A DNA stretch of 64,000 bases, taken from Rickettsiella grylli (GTDB lineage: Bacteria; Pseudomonadota; Gammaproteobacteria; Diplorickettsiales; Diplorickettsiaceae). The position numbers and the translations under genes were made by a program. The stretch is from the NCBI RefSeq assembly GCF_000168295.1, contig NZ_AAQJ02000001.1:523001-587000 (forward strand), given 5' to 3'. Shown here piece by piece: positions 29,742 through 38,076 of this stretch (position 1 is its first letter; each line of letters begins with the position of its first letter). Below the pieces are notes generated by a model that saw only the letters and a list, made by a program, of their open reading frames with translations, was not told the DNA's origin and did not search any database.

Positions 29742-30130
29742 ACCTTAAAACGATAGCAAAAATTATCATACTGATCGGAGGGCTTTTAGGACTAATCGGA
29801 TCATTGAGTTATTTCTTTGCAGAGAAATTTATCTATGACTACAACCAAAGCATTCCGCAATCAGAGGAGCTTTTCATCGGCGCTTTTATTTTTCTTATTT
29901 CCTTTGCAAGCGTGTTCTTAGCACTCTTGGCCTTTAAGCCTTCTTATGTTCATTCTAAATTTTTATTTATTATGGTAATTATTTTAGGAGTCATTTTATT
30001 GGCTTTATTATCTTTTACCGCGGTGATTTCTTCGGCCGTCTCACCGTTTACAGCAGCACTTCTTATTATTGCAGGGGGAATTACTGGTGATATTGGTGTT
30101 GCAAGAGACAGTTCGTTGAATACCCCCTAA
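29738..30130 (+). CDS. Small four-helix membrane protein
   Basis: A 130-aa protein with hydrophobic stretches at about 7-29, 46-66, 75-95 and 98-118. Its ATG overlaps the stop of the PQQ dehydrogenase (ATGA), so it belongs to the same transcript. It may be another membrane partner of the dehydrogenase. No family is recognised. It ends 8 bases before the convergent end of pqqE. Confidence 0.6.
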   Translation: MNLKTIAKIIILIGGLLGLIGSLSYFFAEKFIYDYNQSIPQSEELFIGAFIFLISFASVFLALLAFKPSYVHSKFLFIMVIILGVILLALLSFTAVISSAVSPFTAALLIIAGGITGDIGVARDSSLNTP

Positions 30131-30138
30131 ACGTTTCA

Positions 30139-31272
30139 TTACTTTAAAAAGGATTTTGAAGTCCGTGTATTTCGATAGATCAACGGAATTTCTTTGCAGG
30201 TATTCTCCATCGCGCGGTCAATCGCTTCTTGAATGACCCCGTGCTTCGGTGACAAATCACAGACCGGGTCTGTCGCATACGCATCGTTAAGGAGTAAATA
30301 CGCTTGACAACGGCAACCGCCAAAATCTTTAAATCGCAACGAACAAGAGCGACACGGTTCTTTCATCCATTGATGGCCTCGAAACGTATTAAATAACGGG
30401 GATTCATACCATATCCAATGTAAGCTATGTTCATGAATGGTCGGAAAAATCAAATTCGGTATTATTCTCGCGGAATGGCAGGGCAACGCATAACCGTCTG
30501 GTGTAATGGTTAAGAAAATTTTACCCCAACCATTCATACACGGTTTGGGTCGATTACGATAATAATCGGGAATAACGTAATAAATTTTGGCTTTATCGCG
30601 ATAGCGTTTCTGATAGTCTCCTACAAGAGCTTCCGTTTTTTTTATTTGTTCAAAGGTGGGCAACAAGCGATCGCGATTCACGAAAGCAAAACCATAATAT
30701 TGCGTATTCGCTAATTCAATATAATCGGCTTTTAAATCTAACGCTAAATCTAATAGTTCGCCAACAGAATCAATATTTAATCGATGAATAACGATATTTA
30801 AAGTAAGCTTAAAACGTTTTTCTTTGGCCTTTTTTGCCATGAATAGTTTATGCTCAAATAATTTTGTTCTGGCAATGTGATGATTTAATCGTTCAGTAGG
30901 GGCTTGAAGACTAATTTGTATACTATCTAAACCCGCATTTTTTAATTCTATTAAACGATTTTCATTAAGTCCAACTGCAGAGGTAATAAGATTCGTATAA
31001 TAATTTAATGCATGTGCTTCGCTCACGATAAGGGTTAGATCCTTTCTTAACAGCGGTTCCCCCCCCGATAAACCTAATTGAACAGCACCTAATTCTCGCG
31101 CGTTACGCAATAGTTGTATCCAGCATTTTGTATCTAATTCTTTTTTACGTTGACTAAAGTCTAATGGATTCGAACAATAAATACATTGTAGGGGGCAAGC
31201 ATAGGTGAGTTCCGCCAATAACCAATGGGGTGGTGATGGTGTGTCCTGTGCTTTTTGATGTTTTCCTAACAT
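30139..31272 (-). CDS. pqqE: PQQ synthesis radical SAM protein PqqE
   Basis: A 377-aa radical SAM enzyme that links Glu and Tyr of the PqqA peptide, the first step in PQQ synthesis. The cluster motif CPLQCIYC (C26, C30, C33) is in the PqqE-typical context CPLQCxYCSNPLDF. GLSGGEPLLR follows, and a C-terminal SPASM region holds CMNGWGK, CHSAR and CRSCSLRFKDFGGCRCQA for further clusters. It starts directly after pqqD and is last in the operon. Confidence 0.95.
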   Translation of the reverse strand: MLGKHQKAQDTPSPPHWLLAELTYACPLQCIYCSNPLDFSQRKKELDTKCWIQLLRNARELGAVQLGLSGGEPLLRKDLTLIVSEAHALNYYTNLITSAVGLNENRLIELKNAGLDSIQISLQAPTERLNHHIARTKLFEHKLFMAKKAKEKRFKLTLNIVIHRLNIDSVGELLDLALDLKADYIELANTQYYGFAFVNRDRLLPTFEQIKKTEALVGDYQKRYRDKAKIYYVIPDYYRNRPKPCMNGWGKIFLTITPDGYALPCHSARIIPNLIFPTIHEHSLHWIWYESPLFNTFRGHQWMKEPCRSCSLRFKDFGGCRCQAYLLLNDAYATDPVCDLSPKHGVIQEAIDRAMENTCKEIPLIYRNTRTSKSFLK

Positions 31273-31566
31273 TTAAAAAACGGTTAACCACCCTTTTTGT
31301 AGTGCGGTGATTAAAAAATGATGCGTATCTTCGGTTAAATGAAGGATTGCACCGTGCTTATATTGAGTGTGTAACGCACTAATTATTGTTGTAATAGAGC
31401 GGTAACCGTCACATAATTTTAAAATTTCAGCCGCAGTGGTATTGAGTGTTATCATTCCCTCGGGATAAAGCAGTACATAGCGCGCTTGGCTTTTTTCCCA
31501 TTGCAAGCGAAACCCTGAAGCAAGACCAATCGGTGCATCCAGATTGAATTGATTTTCCTGTATCAT
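31273..31566 (-). CDS. pqqD: PQQ synthesis peptide chaperone PqqD
   Basis: A 97-aa protein of the PqqD winged-helix fold that presents PqqA to PqqE. Features: FRLQWEKSQARYVLLYPEGMITLNTTAAEILKLCDG, the typical hydrophobic PqqD core with EG-x-x-x-LN. Its start overlaps the pqqC stop (ATGA) and its stop abuts pqqE. Confidence 0.93.
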   Translation of the reverse strand: MIQENQFNLDAPIGLASGFRLQWEKSQARYVLLYPEGMITLNTTAAEILKLCDGYRSITTIISALHTQYKHGAILHLTEDTHHFLITALQKGWLTVF

Positions 31567-32303
31567 GTATCATCCTTTGAAAATGTGATGGGAGGGTGAC
31601 CTAATACATAGGCTAAGTAAAGGCTGTCTGAAATTGACCAAAGAATTTCTAATTTAAATTTTAAAATAGCCAATGCTTGTGTTTGCTGTTCGTGTGTTTG
31701 AAAATTTTCGAGTGTCCATTGTAAGCCTTTTTTGACATGATGATTGATTTGATTTAATCGACAACGAAAATAAGCTAATGCGTTTAAATCCATCCATGGA
31801 TAATGGATGGGCCAATTCGTTAAACGTTGGCGATGGATTTCGGGTGCAAAAAGCTCCGTTAACGATGAACAAACCGCAGCTTGCCATGGATGCGTTCGTG
31901 TAAACTGAATGTAAGCGTCTACTGCAAAGCGCACGCCCGGCAGGACATATTTCATAGACCACAATAAGTTACGCGTCAGTCCGCACGCTTCTCCCAATGT
32001 CAGCCAGGCTTCAATTCCACCGGGATTAATGACATCGCCATCGTGTTCAATGATCCGTTTCACCCATTCTCTTCGTATCTCCCGTAGAGGACAATTGGAT
32101 AAAATAGCAGCATCTTTTACAGGGATATTGACTTGATAATAGAAGCGATTAATCACCCACTGTTGAATTTGTTGCCGAGTCAATTGGCCATCGTTCATTA
32201 ATTGATTGAAAGGATGATGGATATGATAATATTTTTCAAGGTTTAAAATTTTTTTTTCAAATACACTCTGAGACAATGATACTTCGCAGCGTTTAGTCGG
32301 CAT
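31563..32303 (-). CDS. pqqC: Pyrroloquinoline-quinone synthase PqqC
   Basis: A 246-aa cofactorless oxidase carrying out the last ring-closing and oxidation steps of PQQ synthesis. Family motifs are visible: YYHIHHPFNQLMNDGQLTRQQIQ, WVINRFYYQVNIPVKDAAILSN, EHDGD with GGIEAWLTLGEACGL, and YPWMD near the active site. The length is normal. It lies 12 bases after pqqB. Confidence 0.94.
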   Translation of the reverse strand: MPTKRCEVSLSQSVFEKKILNLEKYYHIHHPFNQLMNDGQLTRQQIQQWVINRFYYQVNIPVKDAAILSNCPLREIRREWVKRIIEHDGDVINPGGIEAWLTLGEACGLTRNLLWSMKYVLPGVRFAVDAYIQFTRTHPWQAAVCSSLTELFAPEIHRQRLTNWPIHYPWMDLNALAYFRCRLNQINHHVKKGLQWTLENFQTHEQQTQALAILKFKLEILWSISDSLYLAYVLGHPPITFSKDDT

Positions 32304-32315
32304 AAAACAGCGCTC

Positions 32316-33224
32316 CTAAAGTAAGATATCCATTCCATCATAGGCGATTTCAACGTTTGCATGATTGAGTTGCGCGTATTCGGAAGAGGTTGTATTGAGT
32401 ATCGGATTCGTATTATTCACATGAATAACTATCTTTCTCGGCTTTTGCAGTGCATTCAAATGAGAAAGCAACCCTTCCTCGCCAGCGAGCGCACAATGTC
32501 CCATCTCGGCGGCTAATTTGTTATTTATTCCGGTGCGCGACATTTCGTCGTCGTGCCAAAATGTACCATCAACCAGCACACAATCCGCATTATTCATCCG
32601 TTGAAATAACGGTTCATCCCATTGCGCAATGGCGGGTGCATAAAAAATAGTCTTCTGGGTGAGCGTGTCTAAAATCATCAAAGCCGTATTCGCACCACGT
32701 TTAGGGGTGTGTCTATAAGGAGAATACGGCGGAGACTTTCCCGGTAAATCGATAGGTGTTAATCGTAAGTTTTCGAATCCTTGAACCGTAAAAACATGCG
32801 AATCATGAATACGATTACATTCAATCACACAGTAGTTTTTTAAAATTTCAAACAGTGGCAAATGGTATGTGAGTTCTTCTCGAACTACTTCGGTGCAATA
32901 GATGATTAATTTTTCAGCTTCCCGTAGTGAAAGTAATCCTGCGACATGGTCAATTTGGCTGTCTGTCAAAATGATGGCCCAAATTCCTGAATCGCGTAAC
33001 CGGTTCGTTTGTTGTGCTTCGTGAAAGTCTTCCAGTTGTTTGCGTATGTCAGGAGATGCATTGACAAGAATCCATTTTTTACTATTTTCACTGATGGCAA
33101 TCGAGGATTGTGTACGCGAAAGCGTGGTTATCGATTTTACACGTACGTTTTGGCAATTGCTGCAGTGACAATTCCATTGCGGAAACCCTCCGCCTGCGGC
33201 TGATCCGAGAATTTTGAGTCGCAT
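32316..33224 (-). CDS. pqqB: PQQ biosynthesis protein PqqB
   Basis: Metallo-beta-lactamase-fold protein of 302 aa from the ATG at 33224. It is thought to hydroxylate the Tyr side of the precursor. It starts with KILGSAAGGGFPQWNC and has CSNCQNVR, LTDSQIDHVAGLLSLRE, APAIAQWDEP, VDGTFWHDDEM and the C-terminal HVNNTNPIL, all PqqB hallmarks. The frame also opens at a TTG (33245) touching the pqqA stop, but the ATG yields the family's standard N-terminus. Confidence 0.94.
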   Translation of the reverse strand: MRLKILGSAAGGGFPQWNCHCSNCQNVRVKSITTLSRTQSSIAISENSKKWILVNASPDIRKQLEDFHEAQQTNRLRDSGIWAIILTDSQIDHVAGLLSLREAEKLIIYCTEVVREELTYHLPLFEILKNYCVIECNRIHDSHVFTVQGFENLRLTPIDLPGKSPPYSPYRHTPKRGANTALMILDTLTQKTIFYAPAIAQWDEPLFQRMNNADCVLVDGTFWHDDEMSRTGINNKLAAEMGHCALAGEEGLLSHLNALQKPRKIVIHVNNTNPILNTTSSEYAQLNHANVEIAYDGMDILL

Positions 33225-33245
33225 TTTTATCCATTCCGGATGCAA

Positions 33246-33320
33246 TTAGGAGTAATAGATGTACATATTTATTTCAAAACCAAAACGCATCTCCGTATAG
33301 ACCGGTTTAATCCATTTCAT
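33246..33320 (-). CDS. pqqA: PQQ precursor peptide PqqA
   Basis: A 24-aa peptide gene found by reading upstream of pqqB. The product starts MKWIKPVYTEMRFG and carries the conserved pair E16-x3-Y20 (FEINMY), whose side chains become the PQQ carbon skeleton. KP near the N-terminus and the Gly before the Glu also match known PqqA peptides. AAAGGA lies about 12 bases upstream of the ATG. It is first in the pqqABCDE order, 21 bases before the chosen pqqB start. It is too short for routine gene callers. Confidence 0.9.
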   Translation of the reverse strand: MKWIKPVYTEMRFGFEINMYIYYS

Positions 33321-33356
33321 CTTTCAGTCGTTCCTTTTCGCATTTAAAGAACTTAG

Positions 33357-33385
33357 ATTATAGTCGGTGTAGAAGTATCCTGCAA
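33357..33385 (-). promoter_or_regulatory. Sigma-70-type promoter for pqqABCDE
   Basis: On the minus strand a -35 TTGCAG (33385-33380) is separated by exactly 17 bases from a perfect -10 TATAAT (33362-33357), 36 bases upstream of the pqqA start codon. No operator or riboswitch is evident. Confidence 0.7.
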
Positions 33386-33507
33386 AAAACAGAAAAGGCC
33401 AAAGATATTCGAAATTGAGTTGCCATACCTATTTATTTCCACGAAAGAGGGCGAAACACGTTATATAAACTTCTTGCAATACCCATAAACCTTGAAGCGA
33501 GATTCAT

Positions 33508-33795
33508 TCACTCAAAAGAAGCATTGAATGATAAGGCTTGATTATAACGTATCTCTAAAGGCTTAAGCAGTGTAAGCACCCAGTCTATAAACGTGAAAGC
33601 ACAATGATCCTGTCACGACTCAAATCGTGTTCATAAAGACGTCGGGCTAAACTAAATTTTTGAAAGCGTGCATCATTATCTTGTTTTGTTTCTACCGCGG
33701 CGAGCTGCGCTAAAACAACCCAGGCAAATGGATTATCCTGATTTTCCAAAATGCGTTCTTGACCGCGATAGTCCAATAGCTTAAAAAAATATTTT
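33508..33795 (-). pseudogene. Fragment of an Rpn-type (PD-(D/E)XK) nuclease
   Basis: Remnant reading LDYRGQERILENQDNPFA, VVLAQLAAVETKQDNDARF and ARRLYEHDLSRDRI. One frameshift near 33590 is needed to reach IDWVLTLLKPLEIRYNQ and a TGA at 33508. This layout is that of the C-terminal half of the Rpn / 'recombination-promoting nuclease' or cytosolic-protein family. The N-terminal nuclease part is gone, the fragment abutting the methyltransferase relic upstream. A second broken Rpn gene lies near 60 kb. Confidence 0.55.
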
Positions 33796-33800
33796 ATTTG

Positions 33801-34651
33801 CTAGGGCTTAGCAGCACGAATAGTATACAAAGCGGGTTTTACCTCATCAGACCATTTTTTCACGGCGTCAGGTAGAACTGAAATATCATTGGAACTAATT
33901 TTATAGTGAAAACTATACTTATTTAGCAAATAACTAATTCGATTTAGATCGTTTATTTCTTCCATACCCTTCGCTTTGTGATGTTCAATTGCGAGTGCTT
34001 TTATATGATACAATTTATCTCCTAATTCGGTTAAAACTAATTCTTCAGCACCTTCAATATCTAATTTCAAGAAATCTACAGTACATTGAATATAGGAAGA
34101 GAGCTTTACTGAATTGACAGATATTTCATCATAAATATCTCTTTGTGCCCCCCACGTTTTTATAATAGAATTTCCCTAGTATCTGGTTTATTTTGATAAA
34201 TTTGACCATAAAAATTGGCTTTTCCCTTTTTGTTAGAAAGCGCTGCATTAACTAATGTGATGTCTTTAAGTTGATTCGCTTTTATATTAAGCTCAAGAAG
34301 CTTAAAAACATTCGGATCAGGCTCAAAACAAAGAATTTTAGCTTTAGGGTAATAGTATTTAAAAAATAAAGTGGCAATGCCTATATTGCTGCCAGCGTCA
34401 ATAATAACAGGATATTCCTTGTTAGATTTAAACTGATAGGAGGCATCTACAAAAATTTCTTTTATAGTTTGTTGTGTAGCTTCTTCATTATTATGGAAAA
34501 TTGTAAAATTTTTAAAAATTAATTTTTGATGTGTGTGAAATTCCACTTTATGTAAAGGAAAATAAAAAACGAGTTCTTTATTTTTTTTAATACTCTGTTT
34601 TTGCCTAAATAGAGAAAACACTTGAGCGCGTAAAATACGTGTAGAAAACAT
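33801..34651 (-). pseudogene. FkbM-family methyltransferase, frameshifted
   Basis: Two pieces in different frames form one FkbM-type SAM methyltransferase. The first (34651 to about 34165) has the SAM motif VIIDAGSNIGIATLFF and LCFEPDPNVFKLL. The second has LKLDIEGAEELVL and extends to a TAG at 33801. The linking stretch (IIKTWGAQRDIYDE to CTVDFLKLDIE) is open in the second frame, so a single frameshift near 34170 would explain the break. FkbM enzymes O-methylate sugars or polyketides. The lesion is slight, so it is a recent pseudogene or a sequencing error. Confidence 0.7.
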
Positions 34652-34679
34652 AAACTATAGCCTTATTTTATAATAATTA

Positions 34680-35735
34680 TTATCGTATTTGATCCATTCT
34701 TAATGATGCAACAGATTGATTTTTTAATTTTTCTTCTAAGCTGAATGGATTGGCTTCAATAACATAATAATCTATAAGGCCTGTCTTATAAGCTTGTAGC
34801 CAAAGGCGCGACCAAGATTGTTTTAATTCATCACGTTTTAACCACTCATCCAAGCCCTCCCAAACATTATCTCCGATAGAGATGATTTTTATATTTTGAA
34901 ATTTTGTAGCACATTCTTGAACTTTATCTATAGTAAAATCATTCATATAAATATGATATTTGGGTAGCAAACTTTTTAATTCTTTTAACGTTTTTGCATT
35001 TTTAGGAAAAAAGTGGCGACTAACAATTTTCCATCCGGTTTAAGTACTCTACTTGCTTCGTGAAAAAAATCTGTCATGGATGAAAAATGTAAGGCTGCTT
35101 CAATTGAAATAAGATGGCTGAATGAATTATTTTGAAATGGAATTTTTTCTGCTAATCCAGTAAAAAACTTAATTTCTGGATGCAATTTGAGAAAATCAGC
35201 ATGCCGATGTTTAGCTCGTTCGGTTTGTTGATAAACAGCATCTAACCCAACGATTCGTTTAGGACAAAATTGTTGGATAATATTACGCAACCATTTCCCT
35301 GCCCGCTTCCTATTTCAATAACCTCACTGTTTTGATTTAAATTTAATTGCTTAAATACATATTGATATAAATTTATCGCACTTTGTGTTCTTATTTCTTC
35401 AGTAAGGGGATTATTTTTGTAATTTATTCCCTTCCAGAAACCAAAATTAATATATCCTCCTGAAAACATAGGAAACTTGGCTAAATCATTTTCACCATAC
35501 ATATCTTGAGTGCTATGGGGATTATAATGAATATAGTCAAAATACTCTTTTTTATTAGATAGATCTTTTAGTTTCGAGGGAATATCTTTTGGAATGATAA
35601 TATCCGATGAGAATGGTCTATTGCTTGTTTCAATAAGCCCTTATAATGACAAAGTTTAGCGTTTTGCAAATTAACTGACGTAAATAATAGTTTAGAGTGT
35701 CTATTCTTATGATTTTTAAATAAAAGTGCACGCAT
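34680..35735 (-). pseudogene. SAM-dependent methyltransferase, several frameshifts
   Basis: Pieces in three frames reconstruct one class I methyltransferase. They run from an ATG at 35735 with a ribosome site (AAGG), through IHYNPHSTQDMYGENDLAKF, GGYINFGFWKG and the SAM site VIEIGSGQG. After a frameshift near 35290 come IVGLDAVYQQTERAK, FTGLAEKIPFQNNSFSHL and ASRVLKPDGKLLVATFF. Another shift near 34985 leads to the C-terminal part ending at 34680. A further shift lies near 35610. The fold resembles small-molecule or quinone/sterol-type methyltransferases; the substrate is unknown. Confidence 0.7.
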
Positions 35736-35778
35736 ATATACCTTAATAGATTAATTACAAATAACTATTTTTTTAGCC

Positions 35779-36067
35779 ATGCAATCTAACATAAATATGA
35801 AAAATATTCCTCCTTTTGTTCAGACAATATTAGATGCTGTACCTGCTTGTATTTATTGGAAAGATACAGAGGGTAGATACCTTGGTTACCAATGCTTTTA
35901 CTGTAGAAAAAATGGAAAAGGCAGGGTTAAGTGCCAATCTAAAGGGTAAAACGGATTTTGATATTTTTACTCAAGAAGTAGCACGTAATTATAGAGAGAT
36001 TGATCGCAAAGTTATCGATGAAAGAACTACATTGAAATTTTCACTTTTAATAGTCAACAATATCTGA
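35779..36067 (+). pseudogene. PAS-domain fragment of a sensor kinase
   Basis: An ATG at 35779 opens a frame reading VQTILDAVPACIYWKDTEGRYLG, then shifts frame near 35885 to continue as VEKMEKAGLSANLKGKTDFDIF and YREIDRKVIDE. That is the usual start of a PAS domain in sensor kinases (compare NLPNYIFVKDSN and IGKNDYELPW in the intact kinase at 38 kb). The rest of the kinase is missing. It is therefore a truncated and frameshifted paralogue-like copy. Confidence 0.65.
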
Positions 36068-36104
36068 CGTAGCCTCGCAAGTAATTTAAGAAAGTATGGA
36101 ATTC

Positions 36105-36166
36105 GCGAGAAAGTCGCCCAAGGATTTTATATAATATAAATTAAAAGTAGTGTAAGTATTTGATTA
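36105..36166 (+). repeat. Imperfect copy of the integrase 3' flank, possible old attachment-site relic
   Basis: A stretch of about 62 bases resembles 47441-47500, the sequence between the integrase stop and tRNA-Phe. The best part, 36142-36166 against 47476-47500, matches at 22 of 25 bases (core TTAAAAGT..TGTAAGT.TTTGATT). An upstream GCG..AAAGTCGC segment also corresponds (13 of 17). The copies are about 11.3 kb apart in the same orientation. No duplicated tRNA 3' end is present here. Confidence 0.5.
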
Positions 36167-36182
36167 TACCAGCGGATCCACT

Positions 36183-36347
36183 GTGCAGACTAATTTCGTG
36201 AATGAATTAACTCAACGATTGTTTGTACTGCATGCTAATAAAGAAAAAAACAAAAATACCTCAATTTGGGGGACTAATGTTTTTTACAAACCAATTATTC
36301 TCAAAAAATTAACTAAAAAATTAAAACATATAGTTTTAATTTATTAA
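36183..36347 (+). CDS. Small open frame, doubtful gene
   Basis: A 54-codon frame beginning with GTG (QTNFVNELTQRLFVLHAN) and ending with a basic KKLTKKLKH tail. It fills the gap before the FAD/NAD(P) protein. No ribosome site or family is recognised, and it may be a relic or chance frame in AT-rich DNA. Confidence 0.2.
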   Translation: MQTNFVNELTQRLFVLHANKEKNKNTSIWGTNVFYKPIILKKLTKKLKHIVLIY

Positions 36348-36440
36348 AAGGAAGCTGTTGTTTGCATATAAATTCAAAACTGTTTTATTATGGTTTTTGT
36401 GCTAAAGTTTCCTTTTTTAATTTTGACTAAAATAATAATT

Positions 36441-38072
36441 ATGTCTTATGATGATGCTACGCCTACCGTATCAAAAGAAAAACTATTTATTTCTCGTATT
36501 GCCATTATTGGAGGAGGTCCTGCTGGAGTTTCTTTATGCTTACAGTTATTTAATCAACTAAAGTTTCGCGCTATAAAGTATCCATTAGAGATCATGGTAT
36601 TTGAGAAAACTAATACCATTGGCGCTGGCTTGCCCTATGCCGAAAAAGAATCTTCATATATCCTGAATTTACCTAAAGATAAAATGGAAGTTATTCCTGA
36701 AGATAAGAGAAGATTTTCTACTTGGTTAATAACAAAATATCCTAATAATGCTTCTTTTTTTTCTCCGCGTTATTTTTTTGGTCAGTATTTGCAACATCGT
36801 GCTGAAAAACTTCAAGAGGAGTCTGAAAAATATAATATTAAAGTAAATTACTTAACGCAAAATAGCGTGTTAAATATTAGTAAATTAGGCACTGATCATT
36901 TTTCAGTTGAAACCAATAGAGGAACGTGGCAAGCAAACTATGTCATATTATGTACAGGACATATGCCTTCAGAAAATTATAGTCAACATATCGGCCAGCC
37001 TGGTTATTGGCATAATCCATGGGATAATTTAGCATTTTCTACGCTAAAAAATAATGAATCTGTGGGTATTATAGGCACACGGTTAACTGCTATTGATATT
37101 GTTATTAGACTTTTAAATCAAAAGCATCGTGGTCCAATTATAATGACATCACGAAATGGCTTACTACCTGCCGTACTAGCCAAAAGCATTCCTTCCTATC
37201 CACTGCAATATTTAAAACCTACCGCTATTTCAAAAACAATGACACTCAATACATTAATTAAATTATTTTTTAAAGAAGTGAGTACTGCACAAGGTAAACA
37301 ATGTAGCTTTAATTCTATCGTAAAATCCTATCAGGATATGACTGCATTGGCTTGGTTGAATAAAGAAATTAATGAAGCTGAAAAAGGAGAGAAACCATGG
37401 CAACAAGTTTTTTTTTCAATATACCCAAGTTTCTCTTTAATATGGTCCAAGCTAAGCTTGGAGGATAAAAAAGAATTTCTGCTAAAGTATTATAGTACAT
37501 TGATGACTTATTTAGCTGCTTTTCCGCTTGATAATGCGTATAAAATTCAGCAGCTATTGGAATCGGGACAATTAAAAGTATTAGGGGGATGTCAATCTAT
37601 CAAACGACAACAGGAAAAGTATATTTTACAAGGAAAAAATGCAAGTTTTGAGGTAAAACATCTTTTTAATGCAACGGGCCCAGGACACAATATCCTTTGT
37701 CAATCACTCTATAGTAAAATGCAGAACCGAGGATTAATACGTCAACATTTATTAGGTGGGCTGGAAGTTGATCAACAGACTTTGCGAGTTCTTAATTCGC
37801 GTGGACAGCCACATCCAAGATTATTTGCTATAGGTGAGTTAACACGAGGAAATTACTTAATAACGGCGGATATGGGGTGTGTTGTTAAACAAGCTGCTCA
37901 GATTTCTAAATGTATTAGTCAAGAGCTAACTTCTCATTTAAGGCCTAAACCAAGTCTAGGGAGTAGTAAATCTACCTTTCAGTTTTTTTCTATACACTAT
38001 AAGAAATTAATTGAGTCCCCAGTTATTAGCAAATGTTGTTTAAGCTTGTTAATAATGAGAAGAGGAAAATAA
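36441..38072 (+). CDS. FAD/NAD(P)-binding oxidoreductase-like protein
   Basis: A 543-aa protein from the ATG at 36441 (the frame opens further upstream at 36390, giving 560 aa). An FAD-binding Rossmann motif IAIIGGGPAGVSLCLQL starts near residue 15. VFEKTNTIGAGLPYAEKESSYILNLPKDKME follows, as in the FAD-NAD(P)-binding family (PF13454 type). A second nucleotide site (SVGIIGTRLTAIDIVIRLL) comes next, and the end has FAIGELTRGNYLITADMG. The reaction is unknown. It is followed 4 bases later by a hybrid histidine kinase, so the two are co-transcribed; coupling to signalling is inference. Confidence 0.7.
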   Translation: MSYDDATPTVSKEKLFISRIAIIGGGPAGVSLCLQLFNQLKFRAIKYPLEIMVFEKTNTIGAGLPYAEKESSYILNLPKDKMEVIPEDKRRFSTWLITKYPNNASFFSPRYFFGQYLQHRAEKLQEESEKYNIKVNYLTQNSVLNISKLGTDHFSVETNRGTWQANYVILCTGHMPSENYSQHIGQPGYWHNPWDNLAFSTLKNNESVGIIGTRLTAIDIVIRLLNQKHRGPIIMTSRNGLLPAVLAKSIPSYPLQYLKPTAISKTMTLNTLIKLFFKEVSTAQGKQCSFNSIVKSYQDMTALAWLNKEINEAEKGEKPWQQVFFSIYPSFSLIWSKLSLEDKKEFLLKYYSTLMTYLAAFPLDNAYKIQQLLESGQLKVLGGCQSIKRQQEKYILQGKNASFEVKHLFNATGPGHNILCQSLYSKMQNRGLIRQHLLGGLEVDQQTLRVLNSRGQPHPRLFAIGELTRGNYLITADMGCVVKQAAQISKCISQELTSHLRPKPSLGSSKSTFQFFSIHYKKLIESPVISKCCLSLLIMRRGK

Positions 38073-38076
38073 AAGT

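Noticed and set aside
36162..36185. Left-end duplicate of the tRNA-Phe 3' sequence
   Set aside because: After the shared spacer the sequence does not match the tRNA end, so it cannot be called a clean attachment site.
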